A DNA stretch of 64,000 nucleotides. Source: Blastomussa wellsi (lineage: Eukaryota; Cnidaria; Anthozoa; Scleractinia; Plerogyridae). The DNA is taken from the NCBI GenBank assembly GCA_947652115.1, contig OX393566.1, forward strand, positions 21,932,757 through 21,996,756, read 5' to 3'. Under the pieces are notes generated by a model that was not told the origin of the DNA, did no database searches, and saw nothing but the letters and a program-made list of their open reading frames with translations. A program made the translations under genes and the position numbers. Below are positions 36,761 to 47,366 of this stretch, one piece after another (the stretch's first letter is position 1; each line of letters begins with the position of its first letter).

Positions 36761-38618
36761 CACAGTGTTTTGAGAATAGAATAGAATAGAATAGGAAACT
36801 TTATTTAAGTGTCAATTTCTTTGGCTACTTCAAGCTAATTGGGGACACTGGAATGGGTACAAACTAGCCATGTTCTCATGAGCAGAAGACTGGGTACCAA
36901 TGCCTAGAATCGATTGGGTTCGATTGGGTTGAAAAGTGAGTCCTACCACATGAAAGAGCATCCAAGTCTTATTCAGGTTGAGAAAAAATTTAAAAATTCC
37001 TAAAATAAGAGAGTTAAGTATGGATTGGACAGACACCTGTCCTTCCAACCATACAAAGATTAAGATTTTCAAAAGTGTACTACATTTAAACATTCGTTCC
37101 CAGTCTCATGCTCGCTTAGAACATGGTGATTCTAAAAATCATTTATTAAGCCTAATGATATCATAGACCATCATCTTGAATAACCTGTACGCCCACTGGT
37201 TCCAATATGCCCTTTCGAAAAGGGCCTGTATTTGTGCATCTTATTAAATCCCGACAAGTTTCAAAATTTCCCTAGTCCCCAAACGTTCACAAGTGTACGA
37301 ACAGTTCCAGAACTTTCGTTCGGTGGTCCCTTTCGAGCAATTTCCATCGCCGAGGCTAGGAAAGAATTTGAATAATGTACACAAGAATTGTAAGACATCT
37401 GGTCTAAAAACTTCTCTCCGCCGATAACGAAATGCGAGCAGTGCGCGTTTCAGAACAAAGCTAACTTTATGGTCGATCTGCATAGACCATTACTTAAACG
37501 AATAGTTTGTATTTTTAAAGACCGGGAAGTCTTTCAAACTTAAAAGTGAAGCCAAGTTTAAATTACAAAATTACAATGTAATGCAGTTGACAGAATGCGA
37601 TTCTGATTGTGATTCTACCAAGTGTCACATACTGGAATTTATCGGTGCGGAATCACACTGCAGCGAAATGTCTTCCTTTTTCTGCGCTTTTTAGCAAAGG
37701 TTCTAAACGCGTGACGAAGCCCAAAGGGCGTCTGCGTGGGAGGCTATTCCAATAATTTATTTGATTTATGTATTTTTCTTTCTCGAAGATATTAGCTCAA
37801 TAGAGCTACTCTAATAATTCGAGTTGAAATCAAGTGTATGATGATGATGATGATGACGGTACGAGTCGTGCTCGATGGGGCATGCGCGGTAGCGTGGAGT
37901 CTCGTATTTCCAACTTCCGGTCGTTGACGTTCGTCCGTATTCTGGCGTACCCAACGAACAAGCTGTGGCAAAATGCATTCTTTTATCCAAATGAATGAAA
38001 ATATATGATATTAAAACACTTAAAAAAGTTCTTGAGTGTTGCTGGGCTAGGAAAAATTTATCTCTTACTTTTTGACAGCTAGCAATTAGAGCAAACAACA
38101 AACGCGCGGAAATAGCACTGAAAACCGTTGAAATCCACTCTTCTTCAACGAGGTTCAAGCCTTCGTCGAGCATATTCTTCGGAAGGGCCCCTTCCGGGTT
38201 TCAATCAGCCGGCTCAAAAGTAGTATTTTTTCAGTGACGATTCCCACGAGAAAACATCTACTGAACCATTTGGCCAGTCAGCAAAATTTGCGCTGGGGAA
38301 CAGATAATTAAAGTGGGAACAGACTCGTTGGGTGCCCTGTATATTCTAGAGTATCGAGAAAGGGTGATATAATAGAGGTTGCATTCGCAAGGTTCACGGC
38401 AAGGTAAACCCTGATAAAAAAACAAGGAGACCATTCTACAAACCATGGGTCCTAAACAGACTCAATTTCCTCTTTATTTTGATAGCGGTGTTAACTGCTT
38501 AACCTTTACTTTGAATGCAACAAAATGTGTTTCAAATAAACCAGTTTTAATGAGATACAAGTTCTCTGTGAAGATATCACTGAACATTTCAATCTAGCAC
38601 CTCTCAACATTGTTGGGT

Positions 38619-39189
38619 TTAAAGTGCAAATGAAGCGAATTTTTTCTTTACCGTTTTCAGTTCCCCTACATGTATAGAAAACTACTGCAAGTAGAAAAAT
38701 AAAATTACACTCAATAAAGATTTGAGCGACTTTGAGGGCTATAAAATGTGGTTTTTCTGGCGTAAAAGTGTCCGGAGCCTGGATCGAGTTTATATTGTGA
38801 AATCCTTATTGTGACGTCACTTTGGTTGTTTGGGTAAGCGCTGAGTAGGAACCTCTCACGCGAAAACGTTCCGAATAACTAGCCGTCTCGAAACGAATAG
38901 CCGTTTGTTAACCTTTCGAACGCAATGGGATAAGGTTCTAACTCCTCAACGCCTAGTTTTCTCACTGTCCGCCTCATCTCTTGATCGGAGATGCAACCAA
39001 CGTGACGTCACGATCTGGTATTTTGACCGCGCAAATTGGCGGACATTTTTGGAGCAAAATGCGGTAACTTTCAAGGCTTATAAAATCGTCAATTTGTTCT
39101 CTTTCCTTCTCAAACTTTCAGATTCTTCCTTCAACATGTTAAACTTTAGAAATATACATTAAAAATATTTCGCTTCATATGCACTTTAA
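38619..39189. mobile_element. TTAA-flanked MITE upstream of the giant vWA gene
   Basis: TTAA at 38619..38622 and 39186..39189 flanks inverted repeats AGTGCAAATGAAGCGAA and AGTGCATATGAAGCGAA. About 570 bp, noncoding, in the spacer between the ZP and vWA genes. Confidence 0.7.
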
Positions 39190-39535
39190 TTTGCCACATA
39201 CTGGAATGTTCTGCATGGCTTTTAAAGGCTTCTATCTCGTGCACAAGATACAAAGTTTTGCTAAAATGGCGTGACAATGCCCCATTGTACAATCGGCGAA
39301 GTGGAAGAAACACGTGCAGTCGTTATAAACATTTTGAAAAAGATGCGCATGCCTACCATATTAAGTGGTCCATGGTATGTCTCTAAACCAATCCGATCTC
39401 AGGAATTGCAATATACCATAGCTAGGTTTTTTAAAATAGCATAGTATATGAAGAGGCGGGATTTGGACCTCGGGGCGGAGCCTCCCCATATAAAACTTCG
39501 CTGAATATCCCCCAGGGGTTAAAGGGTTTGTCAAA

Positions 39536-39541
39536 TTTATT
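39536..39541 (-). terminator. Polyadenylation signal of the ZP gene
   Basis: The minus strand reads AATAAA about 120 bases after the TAG stop. It is the first such hexamer I see downstream and fits a short 3' UTR. Confidence 0.5.
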
Positions 39542-39661
39542 CAACAATGTTGAATGATGAAGAATCCAAATGTGGCCCGGAACCCATTACGCAAGGGCTT
39601 AAAGCACTTCACTGAGATAGCGAAGTTGTCTGAAAGACAACTGGTGATGGTTAAATGACGC

Positions 39662-40196
39662 CTAAAGATACGTTTCTCTGTCAGGGTCAGGTTGAGGTTT
39701 AGCAGCAACTTTCACCTTCATGTAAATAATAGTTGCAAGACAAGCAGCACAGAATACGGCCATGGCTATTACAACGACTGTAGTGATATTGAATGGAGAA
39801 TCTAAAATAGAAAGAAGAAAAGACAAACATTGGTCTAAATTGGAAACAAAGGGAATCTTGGTGAGCAATAAGTGACTGGACTAGTCACGGAAGAACAAGG
39901 AGTGTAGAGGGTGTCAATACATTTACAAAAAAATATCGTATCAAAGCACTAAAAATAAATAAATATACAATCTGTTAAAGCTTTTTAATTATGTGCTATA
40001 ACGAAACTAAAAGAGCGGAATGAACTTTTATTTTATACTGTTGATAACACGTCGGCAAAAAGTGTTTTCTCAGGGGAAAACGTCAGTAACAACAGTAAGT
40101 CAGTCAGTCAGTCAGTCAGTGAATCAGTCCGTTAGCCAGTCTTTAATTGAGCAGTCAGTGAATCTGTCAGTCAACCAGTCAGTCTGTCAGTTCGTG

Positions 40197-40232
<36 letters not shown>

Positions 40233-42885
40233 CCTTTTGCTGTGTTGTAATCTCTATCAACATCCACGTCACGCCTAAAAATAAACGGTCCTTCTGTAAG
40301 ACCGGCTCGTGCCAGTCCAGTCTCCTCCTCCATGGCTCGCCGTTGCCTGGGGAGATCGGTAAAACAGCTCACAGAGCACCGAGAATTAGGATTGGAAGCG
40401 TTGCAGACAAACAGCTTACAGTGCAAGTAAACAAAACTCCCGTACTGTCCTGTAAACTGGAAAGTATCAAAACTGAACCTTCTTGTGCCTTGAGGAGCCG
40501 AGTGATATGTCACCGTCGAATCTGCGATGCAGCTGCAAAGGAAATGCATAGGTAAAATAATGAAATTGGTTTCAACGCGTGAAGAAATCAACAGGCAAAC
40601 ATTTATTCACAGGAAAGTAGTTGAAACTTCAAAGAAACAATTTGAGAATTGCGATTTGTTTTTGTTTTGTTAGTTTCAGCTGAAACTAGGTGACTGGCAT
40701 GTTTTTAGCATATCAGCGACAAATGTAGCAAAATATTGAAATTTTCTAAGCCTTACAACGAGATAAATAATTTAGTAAACTACCTTTCTTTCTTTGAAAC
40801 AAAACAACTTCTACACTTCGACGCCCATGCCCTCTTCACGCGAAGAAAAGAGGATATACCCCATTGTCGAATAAGCACTAAGTGGAACGTTTTGACCAAT
40901 CGCGCTTACCCAAAATATTCGTTAGATTTATAACCATGGTTTAAATAATAAAGCAATTTACCTGTCTCGAATAATGTCATACTGCATGTCGTCATCAGGA
41001 TTCTGAGTGGGCGTGGCATAGCACCTTTCCTCTCTGATTGTCAGTCGCGTATCTGGTGAATCCACCGCCAGCTGGCAAATCAAACACCCAAAAGGACAGA
41101 ATTAATCAGAGGCTAGGATCCCCAACTCTAGCCTGCAATCAGGCCTTTGGGTCGAGCGACGTGATCTGCGAAAGTGAGTCTTCCGGCGTATACTGGTGGC
41201 GAGTGACTTTTCATTTATCACTTTTCTCGGATCTTCGCCACTCCCGCACCAAACGTTAACATGAACCTGCATACAGGGTATTCCAACGCCACCATTGCAA
41301 GCACTACCATCACCAAAAATAATATGTAGATTTAGCCGAGCCTAAAAACGGAGCGCCATAGTTTTTGCTGATTCTTAACAATTTGAGAACATGATCTAGA
41401 TCTAAATCAGTGAAAATTCTAGCGTACGCAACTCCCCAAAAAAGATTTCGTTACCGACAAAAATCAGAATTGTCAACTCCAATCACATAAATTCTGCCTA
41501 GGATGGCCATGAAAAACTACAAAACCAACAAAAAAATAGGACCTGAGCCCGCGATACAATGGAAAACCATTACTTGCTCAGCAGTCTACTTCAAGAAACA
41601 CGTGATCTCGATGAGTCCTAACCTGATCCCGCGATATGGTCATGTGATACTGGCCAGCGGATACCTTGTTTTGACAGCTGTCAATTGATCATAGAAAAGT
41701 CGTTTTGAAAGTTCTTTACGGCAACAGACCTGGGAGATGCTATTTCCCGCCACAAAACGCGGGTTGCCACCGGCACGTCGCTCCCAGGCCTAATCCGTGC
41801 GTGCATACGCTGGCGACCACCAAATTTTCTCGGCTTGATGGGTTTACTAATTTCCATGGGAATGGATGCTCCGCTCGCGCGAGCCTTCGGCGCGCGCGGG
41901 AGCTTCGCTTCAACTGCCACCATCAAACGCAACAGCACCACCAAAAGAGCGAAAACAAGAGGGATGTGGGAGTGGTAGAATGTGGGAGAATGTGGGAGGT
42001 TCCATCCTCGTAAAAACCGATCATTCCAAATTTCATTGAAATGGCATGAAATCCAATTAGGGCTGATCTGGCTTACTCTCTTAAGATTTTAATACATTTA
42101 TTCTTTTTATTCATTTACCTATTTAACTGTAGCCACACCAACGATAACAATGGCATTAACTTCACTCGAACCGAGAAGAAGAACTCATTACTTTATAAGA
42201 TGAGAAATTAGTCCTGTTACACATGATCTTTTAAAAATCGTCACAAAACCGGAAAGAAATCGTAGATCGTTTTTACATAGGAGAGTGATCCAAATGCAAT
42301 TTCCTATTACAATAACTAATTGCTAACTAGACAGAAATAAAAAGATATTAATCAATGACGAAAATTGAAATCTGAAACTTGTTCTATTACCTGAACGTAG
42401 AGAGGCTCGCTTAAGGACACTTTCAGGGGGAAGTCTCTGATCCCGTATGGAAGCAGGTAATTCCTGTCTTTAAACACAGAAATTTCAAGCGTGAACTCGG
42501 TTTTTATGTCACCGCCGTCCATAGTCATCTTCACCTGAAAGAGTGGAATACAATGAGCAAACAATGGCTTCCAGATCGGGGCTGTAATTAACCTGCGATC
42601 CAACCTCGTTCCCAGGATCTTATCCTTCCCGTCCCCATTCTCGTCCCCAGAGTCGCTTGTCCCTTTTAGCCGGCTGGGCCTGTGCACGAGCAACAAGTGG
42701 CTCTGGGGACACACGATTTGATTTGCTGAAATCAAACAAAGGGAGTCCAGTCATATCAGCCGTTTTAAACCCCCAGTTCTCTCGCAATTCATTCACCGCG
42801 GAAAAATACGAAAAAATGGCGGACTGTGAACAGTCTAGCCATTTTATTCGCGTTGTCCAGAAATTGATTTGCGTTCGGACACAAC

Positions 42886-42926
<41 letters not shown>

Positions 42927-44999
42927 CAACTTAATTTAACCTCGGATATACAGGGCATCTATAGAGGCACTTTGAGAGTAAAGTGTCTTGTCCAGGAATA
43001 CAACACAATGACCCGATCAGGGATTGAGCTCGGACCGCACGATCCGGAGTGCAGGGCAGTAATCATTAAGTTGGCGCGCCTCTTATCAATTATGTTATCG
43101 CTGTTACCTTTCTAGGAATAATACCGAACGTTGACGTCACGCCTTCCTTGGTATAGAAACAACTGAAAGGGATTGAAAGTTCAGGCATCCTTGTAATAAC
43201 ACCCTCAAAATCGACCTCATCTTCCTCCACGTGGTTGCTATAGACAACCGCCTCGTTTGTATGACTAGTGACCGTTCCACAACCCATCAGGGGCGCAACA
43301 AGACTAAAATGAGTCTCATTTGCTGTCGCTATACAGGAGCGGTTGTCAAGGCGAAGGTGAATGGGTTTAAAGCCATTTAACACTCCCCTCTCCACGTCAA
43401 TTTGCATCTCACTCTTCCTGCAGGTTATCGTCACTCCCTCTGTCGATAAAAATAAAATAATATTGTGGTATAGAAGTAGGAGATGGGGGAAGGCTAGAGA
43501 GGGAGGCAAGAAGAGGCGGGGGAGGGGGGGAGGGGGGGGGTGAGAAATAGCGAGGGAGGAGAACATTTTCAAATTTTCATCGTTGCCGCCATCTTCAATC
43601 AGTCGCGATAGCTTGGTATCGACAAATACTTCAAGATCTTCAAGAGTGCCATTCCAGCTAAATCTGTTCTTAGATACATTAAACGACAGATATCGATCGA
43701 AATACAAGAAATTTCCGTCGTAGGACAAAGCAGAGGACAAGTCAGAGACGGCTGAAGCAGAGCTCCCTTTTGCAAGTCCGAGCATTTTAGGGACGCAAAA
43801 GCATTGCCTGAGCATTTCAGATATAATAAGTGGTTTTTCTGTGTAAGTATAATAGCTCATTAGCCAAAAGTAGTCGCTATAATAGCACAACTGAATTCCA
43901 GATGGTTTCGCGTGCATCACGGCGGCCATATTTGCGCCCCTTGGAAGGACACAAATATGGCGTCTCCATACTAAGCTTTCTAAATTTGCGTGGAACGTTT
44001 CGGCAAATAACTCGCGAACGGGACACCGCGCAGGCCTGAGACTTGGAGAAATTATTTATTTATTTATCATCTACACTCTATGAAATTTTAAGCTACTGTA
44101 GTTCAATTGTTTTGAATATAGTTTTTGATAGCGTGACAGTGAAAACCACCAATTGAGAAGCTTTGACCGGATCGGTAAGCTTCAAAAACCTACCAAGCAT
44201 TAATTTTTGAGCATAATTTATGTTAACGTACTATAATTCTGACATAGTTATAAATTCTTCAGTCTAACCTCTCTGTCGCGACGTTGCATGTCAAGTTGTT
44301 CGTGCAATTTCCGGTTAAGTCGTGGGAATTCCTCAGAAGGGAATTTCTTTCTAAATAAAGGACATGTTACCTTTTACCTTTACCTTGAAGGTTTGTGTGT
44401 TGTCTTGTTAAAAACTGAATGCTTCAAACTGCTTGATAAATACTTTCAAAAGTATTTATCAAGCAGTTTGAAGCATTCAGTTTTACTTTCAGAAGTAAAA
44501 ATAAAATGCAAACTTCATCTCAAACATGGTACAGCAAATATATTTATACAAGGCGCAGTGATCAATCAGTGACCCTTGTAATTCATAGTTGTTCGCACCG
44601 TGACCCTTTCATGGGAACAGTTATCAAACACTCATTATTTTCAAAGAGTTCTCTTTTTGCAGCCTGGGTGAAGGATCTTTTGGTTTTTTTGCCGTATATT
44701 CGTAAAGTACTGGAAACAAGTGAATGTAACTCTCGATTGTTAAGTGTTCTCTTTGCTGGGGAAATCCTGATGAGCGACATTCAAACTGACAAACAAATAA
44801 AGCTTCTTTCATTGATTAACATGTCTAACATCAGCAAGCATGAAAGCCGGCATGAAAGAAATCAAATACACTTTGATTACAGCGCACAAATTGAAAACAT
44901 TTCCAGCCTACCGTATGTTTTGTTTTGTTTTCCATCTCCATTTACAAACACAATTCCCAGCGCCGAAATAACCAGCAGAGAAATAAACAGAGATGCCAT
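39662..44999 (-). CDS. ZP-domain type I membrane protein, complete, six exons
   Basis: Coding exons: 44912..44999, 43108..43439, 42391..42534, 40962..41071, 40234..40532, 39662..39801. They total 1,113 bases and 370 residues, all with GT-AG borders and matching phases (1,0,0,2,1). The signal peptide begins MASLFISLLVISALG; a longer in-frame upstream start would bury it. The ZP-N half (about residues 31 to 140) has four Cys. The ZP-C half follows, with a CKLFVC cluster near 263 to 281. A furin-like site RQRR lies at 287 to 290, a transmembrane helix at about 333 to 352, and a short charged tail ends ETYL. ZP proteins polymerise into extracellular filaments after furin-type cleavage, so an egg coat, apical matrix or cuticle-like role is possible. 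N-glycosylation sequons NRS and NET are present. Confidence 0.85.
40090..40231. repeat. Tetranucleotide repeats reaching the ZP exon 5 donor
   Basis: CAGT-type repeats give way to an uninterrupted AATC run that ends two bases from the GT of the ZP exon 5 splice donor (exon ends at 40234). Confidence 0.9.
41072..42390. other. Intron between ZP exons 3 and 4
   Basis: No gene or clear mobile element seen. A GC-rich part near 41.7 to 41.95 kb gives overlapping open frames on both strands without recognisable domains. Confidence 0.5.
42886..42926. repeat. TAG trinucleotide microsatellite
   Basis: About 13 uninterrupted copies of the AGT/TAG triplet in the intron between ZP exons 2 and 3. Confidence 0.95.
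42945..43083 (-). mobile_element. SINE-like repeat, second copy
   Basis: It shares with 31110..31257 the blocks GTGTCTTG, the B-box-like segment and a GCGCGCC or GCGCCTC end, in the same order and strand. It lies in the intron before ZP exon 3, next to a TAG microsatellite. Confidence 0.4.
43481..43558. repeat. G-rich (polypurine) tract in ZP intron 1
   Basis: A purine stretch with several runs of four or more G, including runs of seven and nine, lies on the plus strand, about 45 bases upstream (in transcription) of the ZP exon 2 acceptor. It could form a G-quadruplex. Confidence 0.7.
43570..43929 (-). other. Open, protein-like stretch inside ZP intron 1
   Basis: From 43929 the minus strand stays open through this stretch into ZP exon 2. 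The text is not low-complexity: it includes YFDRYLSFNVSKNRFSWNG and EDLEVFVDTKL. The acceptor at 43440 and the phase match to the signal exon show that the normal ZP transcript skips it. It may be an alternative first exon or a retained fragment of another gene. I do not recognise it. Confidence 0.35.
44411..44484. repeat. Perfect 36-bp inverted repeat with 2-base centre
   Basis: 44411..44446 is the exact reverse complement of 44449..44484. The similarity stops abruptly at both outer ends. It lies in ZP intron 1. A cruciform, a hairpin RNA, or a foldback artefact of cloning or assembly are all possible. Confidence 0.9.
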
Positions 45000-45345
45000 G
45001 ACAAGAGACAACACAGTGTCACCAAGCGCCGATGGAAATCGCGCGTGTCCCCGGTATGTGGATATTTGATATCCGGCCCGCACAAAAAAATCATTGTCTG
45101 CTGCCTGGTTTTTCCGACATGCGAAATTCATTCAAGTCGTCGGAGAATGCACACAATGTGCCACATCCATAGTAAAACGTGAACAATAAAAAGCACTCCA
45201 TAGCAAAATTATCAGTTTTGCCACACATTTCATGCAGTCGTTATTTGGAGAGGCGTTGTATGACTACCCCGAGATGCAAAATACACGTCTCACATCTTCC
45301 TAAAACCCATGTAAAACATACCATTTTTTCATGCCTGATTTAACC

Positions 45346-45490
45346 TGTTCCAGACGTTCACATCAGTCAGTGGGGCACGACGCAAAGGAAAAAGGCGAGC
45401 GAAAAAAATAGGGAGGGGGACCGCTCCCTATTTTATTTCTTGCTTTTTTCCTTTGCGCCGTTCCTACAAACCGACCGCCTGGAACAGGCT
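45346..45490. mobile_element. Small foldback element
   Basis: The outer blocks CTGTTCCAGACG and CGCCTGGAACAG are near-inverted, and an inner inverted pair starts CGCAAAGGAAAAA. It could form one long hairpin. No coding. Confidence 0.5.
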
Positions 45491-45712
45491 ATGCCTGGTT
45501 GGTCTAGAGACTCTAGACCCCACAGCACAGCATGAGAATGTTTTTTATCGCTTCATGTGCAACCTAATTAACAGTCCTGAACAATACGACGGGCTTTCCC
45601 ACCCATTCCTTATGGGAGTTCCCCCTCCCGCGCTCGGCTTAGAGTTTCCTCGTGCAATTTGTTTCGCATAATTTTTAGCGGTTCTATACAAGTTACTGGT
45701 GGTGTAGTGAGG

Positions 45713-45912
45713 GTATATAAAGGCCATTTCCAGACCGTATTGCGCAGTCTCGGGATTTGTTTACATTTTGTGTTTTGAATTCGTTGATACGTTACAGTTC
45801 GGTAACTGCGTACATGAAGTGTTTGAGTCCGCCATTACGGGTCGTTTTGTTTGGGAGTTTGCAATTTTATAAGTTTTACAAGTTTATCGGATATTAATAA
45901 TGAAGAAAAAGG
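45713..45912 (+). promoter_or_regulatory. Possible promoter and short first exon
   Basis: A TATATAAAGG box near 45714 is followed after about 185 bases by ATGAAGAAAAAG and a GTAAGT donor. No downstream exon could be assigned; the recombinase-like relic at 46.66 kb is on the same strand. Confidence 0.3.
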
Positions 45913-45973
45913 TAAGTTTTTACCTCTAATTTTCATTTTGGTTTGTTTACATTTGGTCGTGTGAGGCTTTATA

Positions 45974-46188
45974 CATTCTCGTCCCCAGAGGCCGCGATCC
46001 TTTTGGTCAGCACCAAGGAATCGAGCTTGTGAGCATGCGCAGAGTACTCGTTCTGTAGTTTTCAGCCAATCGGAATTGTCAGACTCGACAATGAGTCCGT
46101 GATTCGCGGACTTCCGGTTTTGGAGACGGCCAGAGGTCGTGATTCTTGGAGCTGACCAAAAGGATCGCGGCCTCTGGGGACGAGAATG
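45974..46188. mobile_element. Long-TIR MITE with 9-bp target duplication (Mutator-like)
   Basis: Inverted repeats of about 38 bp, perfect or nearly so, begin CATTCTCGTCCCCAGAG. The same 9 bases GGCTTTATA lie directly outside both ends (45965..45973 and 46189..46197). Long terminal repeats with a 9-bp duplication fit Mutator-like elements. Partial relatives lie near 6.9 to 7.05 kb and 42.6 to 42.72 kb. Confidence 0.7.
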
Positions 46189-46660
46189 GGCTTTATAAAC
46201 ATTGCACGCGGAGATTGCGCACTACGGACTGGAAATGACCTTTAAAACCTTTATCGTCTTTTAGCAAAATATACACGATTTCTCCTCGGTCAGTCCTGGT
46301 GTACTCTTGTTTCAGAAATTATCTTTGAACATCATATAGAGCATGGTATAATATTTAACAAGGATAGATTTCTCAAATTTCTCTATTTTTGTGTTTTCCC
46401 GCGAACTGCAGACATTCAACTTCTACGGCTTGCCGTTAGGCGTTTGCACGCGGAAATAAATCGGTTTCTATTTGTTGTGAACGAGTGATTTTGCCATAAA
46501 TAATTAAAGTATAGGACACTCAACAAAATTAACGTATTCTGATTGGACGAGAGCAGTACAGTTAATCTCAAATTGTACTTCGCCTAGTACCTATTATGTT
46601 TCTATAGCAACCGTGTGTAAACGCGAGCAAGCGCGGCAAATTTGAAGAGGAGAGAGAAAA

Positions 46661-46853
46661 TGGCCGACAGTCGTTTTTCTTTCTAAAGCGAGGGCGAGCT
46701 TCAAAAAAGAAAGCAAACGAAAATACAAAGAAAAGTACACAAACCTGGATAAATGTGTGGCGCAGCTGGGTTGAAGGGAACAAATTAAGCCTTAACCTTG
46801 AAGAATATTCGGCCCAAGAACTCTACAAAATTCTCCAGCGATTTTATGCAGGG
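46661..46853 (+). pseudogene. Relic resembling a DUF3504/Crypton-type gene start
   Basis: It starts MADSRF, then after frameshifts reads TWINVWRSWVEGNKL and ELYKILQRFYAGV, followed by a GTAAAA donor-like site. The pattern (W..W..., EEYS..EL, RFYA.V) resembles the N-terminal region of recombinase-like DUF3504 proteins. It is broken in frame. Confidence 0.4.
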
Positions 46854-47225
46854 GTAAAAACAAATGCGGTCTTTTAATTTCCCATTATAGGACATATGTC
46901 ACCTTATAAATTGTTATAAATCGTGTAGCATGCTTGGCAGTTAAACTTTGGAAAAAGTGTCAGGACTAGAAACGTCCGGTCACACCCTTTTGATCAGAGT
47001 AATTCACAACCTCGTTCCCAGGGTCTCTCATCTTCTCGCCCTCCCGGAAGATGAGAGACCTTGGGAAAACGGCTGAGTAATTCAAGCAAACCAAAAAGTA
47101 ACCTAGTCTAAACTCATGAATAGCATCGTTCAGGTACAGTTAGCCTGAGTCGCTTATTTTGATCGACAAAAAGAAAGGAGGCAATTTCAAGCTGATGCGT
47201 ACTCGCAAAAGAGTGTAATACATAC

Positions 47226-47366
47226 TTGTTAATGAAGAGCTCTTGTAATCGATGCATTTCCTGCGGCAGCCATCAAAGCAGCATACTTTGTCATCTGGAC
47301 AGTCGTCGGTACACAAAGGCTGCAGAGAGGTTGGACAATGGTACGGCTCCGGAACGGGACACTTGA
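47226..47366 (-). CDS. WAP exon (fifth of five)
   Basis: 47 codons, phase 1-1, donor GTATGT. The pattern is KCPVPEPYHC, LCTDDCPDDKVCC, DGCRRKC. The open frame reads into both flanking introns; a hydrophobic stretch just before the acceptor could mimic a signal peptide, but the acceptor phase fits the other WAP exons better. Confidence 0.75.

Larger units (their letters stand above)
34619..38618. other. Spacer between the vWA and ZP genes
   Basis: Apart from the Penelope-like pieces at 35.6 and 36.2 to 36.8 kb, an AGAAT microsatellite near 36773 to 36793 and an ATG repeat near 37838, I see no gene. Open frames of 60 to 120 codons here lack domains or codon-like composition. Confidence 0.5.

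Noticed and set aside
40020..40250. Plus-strand open frame rich in Ser, Val, Asn and Gln repeats
   Set aside because: It is encoded by the CAGT/AATC microsatellite and runs antisense into a ZP exon.
44506..45069. 187-codon plus-strand open frame
   Set aside because: It starts beside the palindrome and runs antisense over the ZP signal exon; it has no recognisable domain and no splice context.
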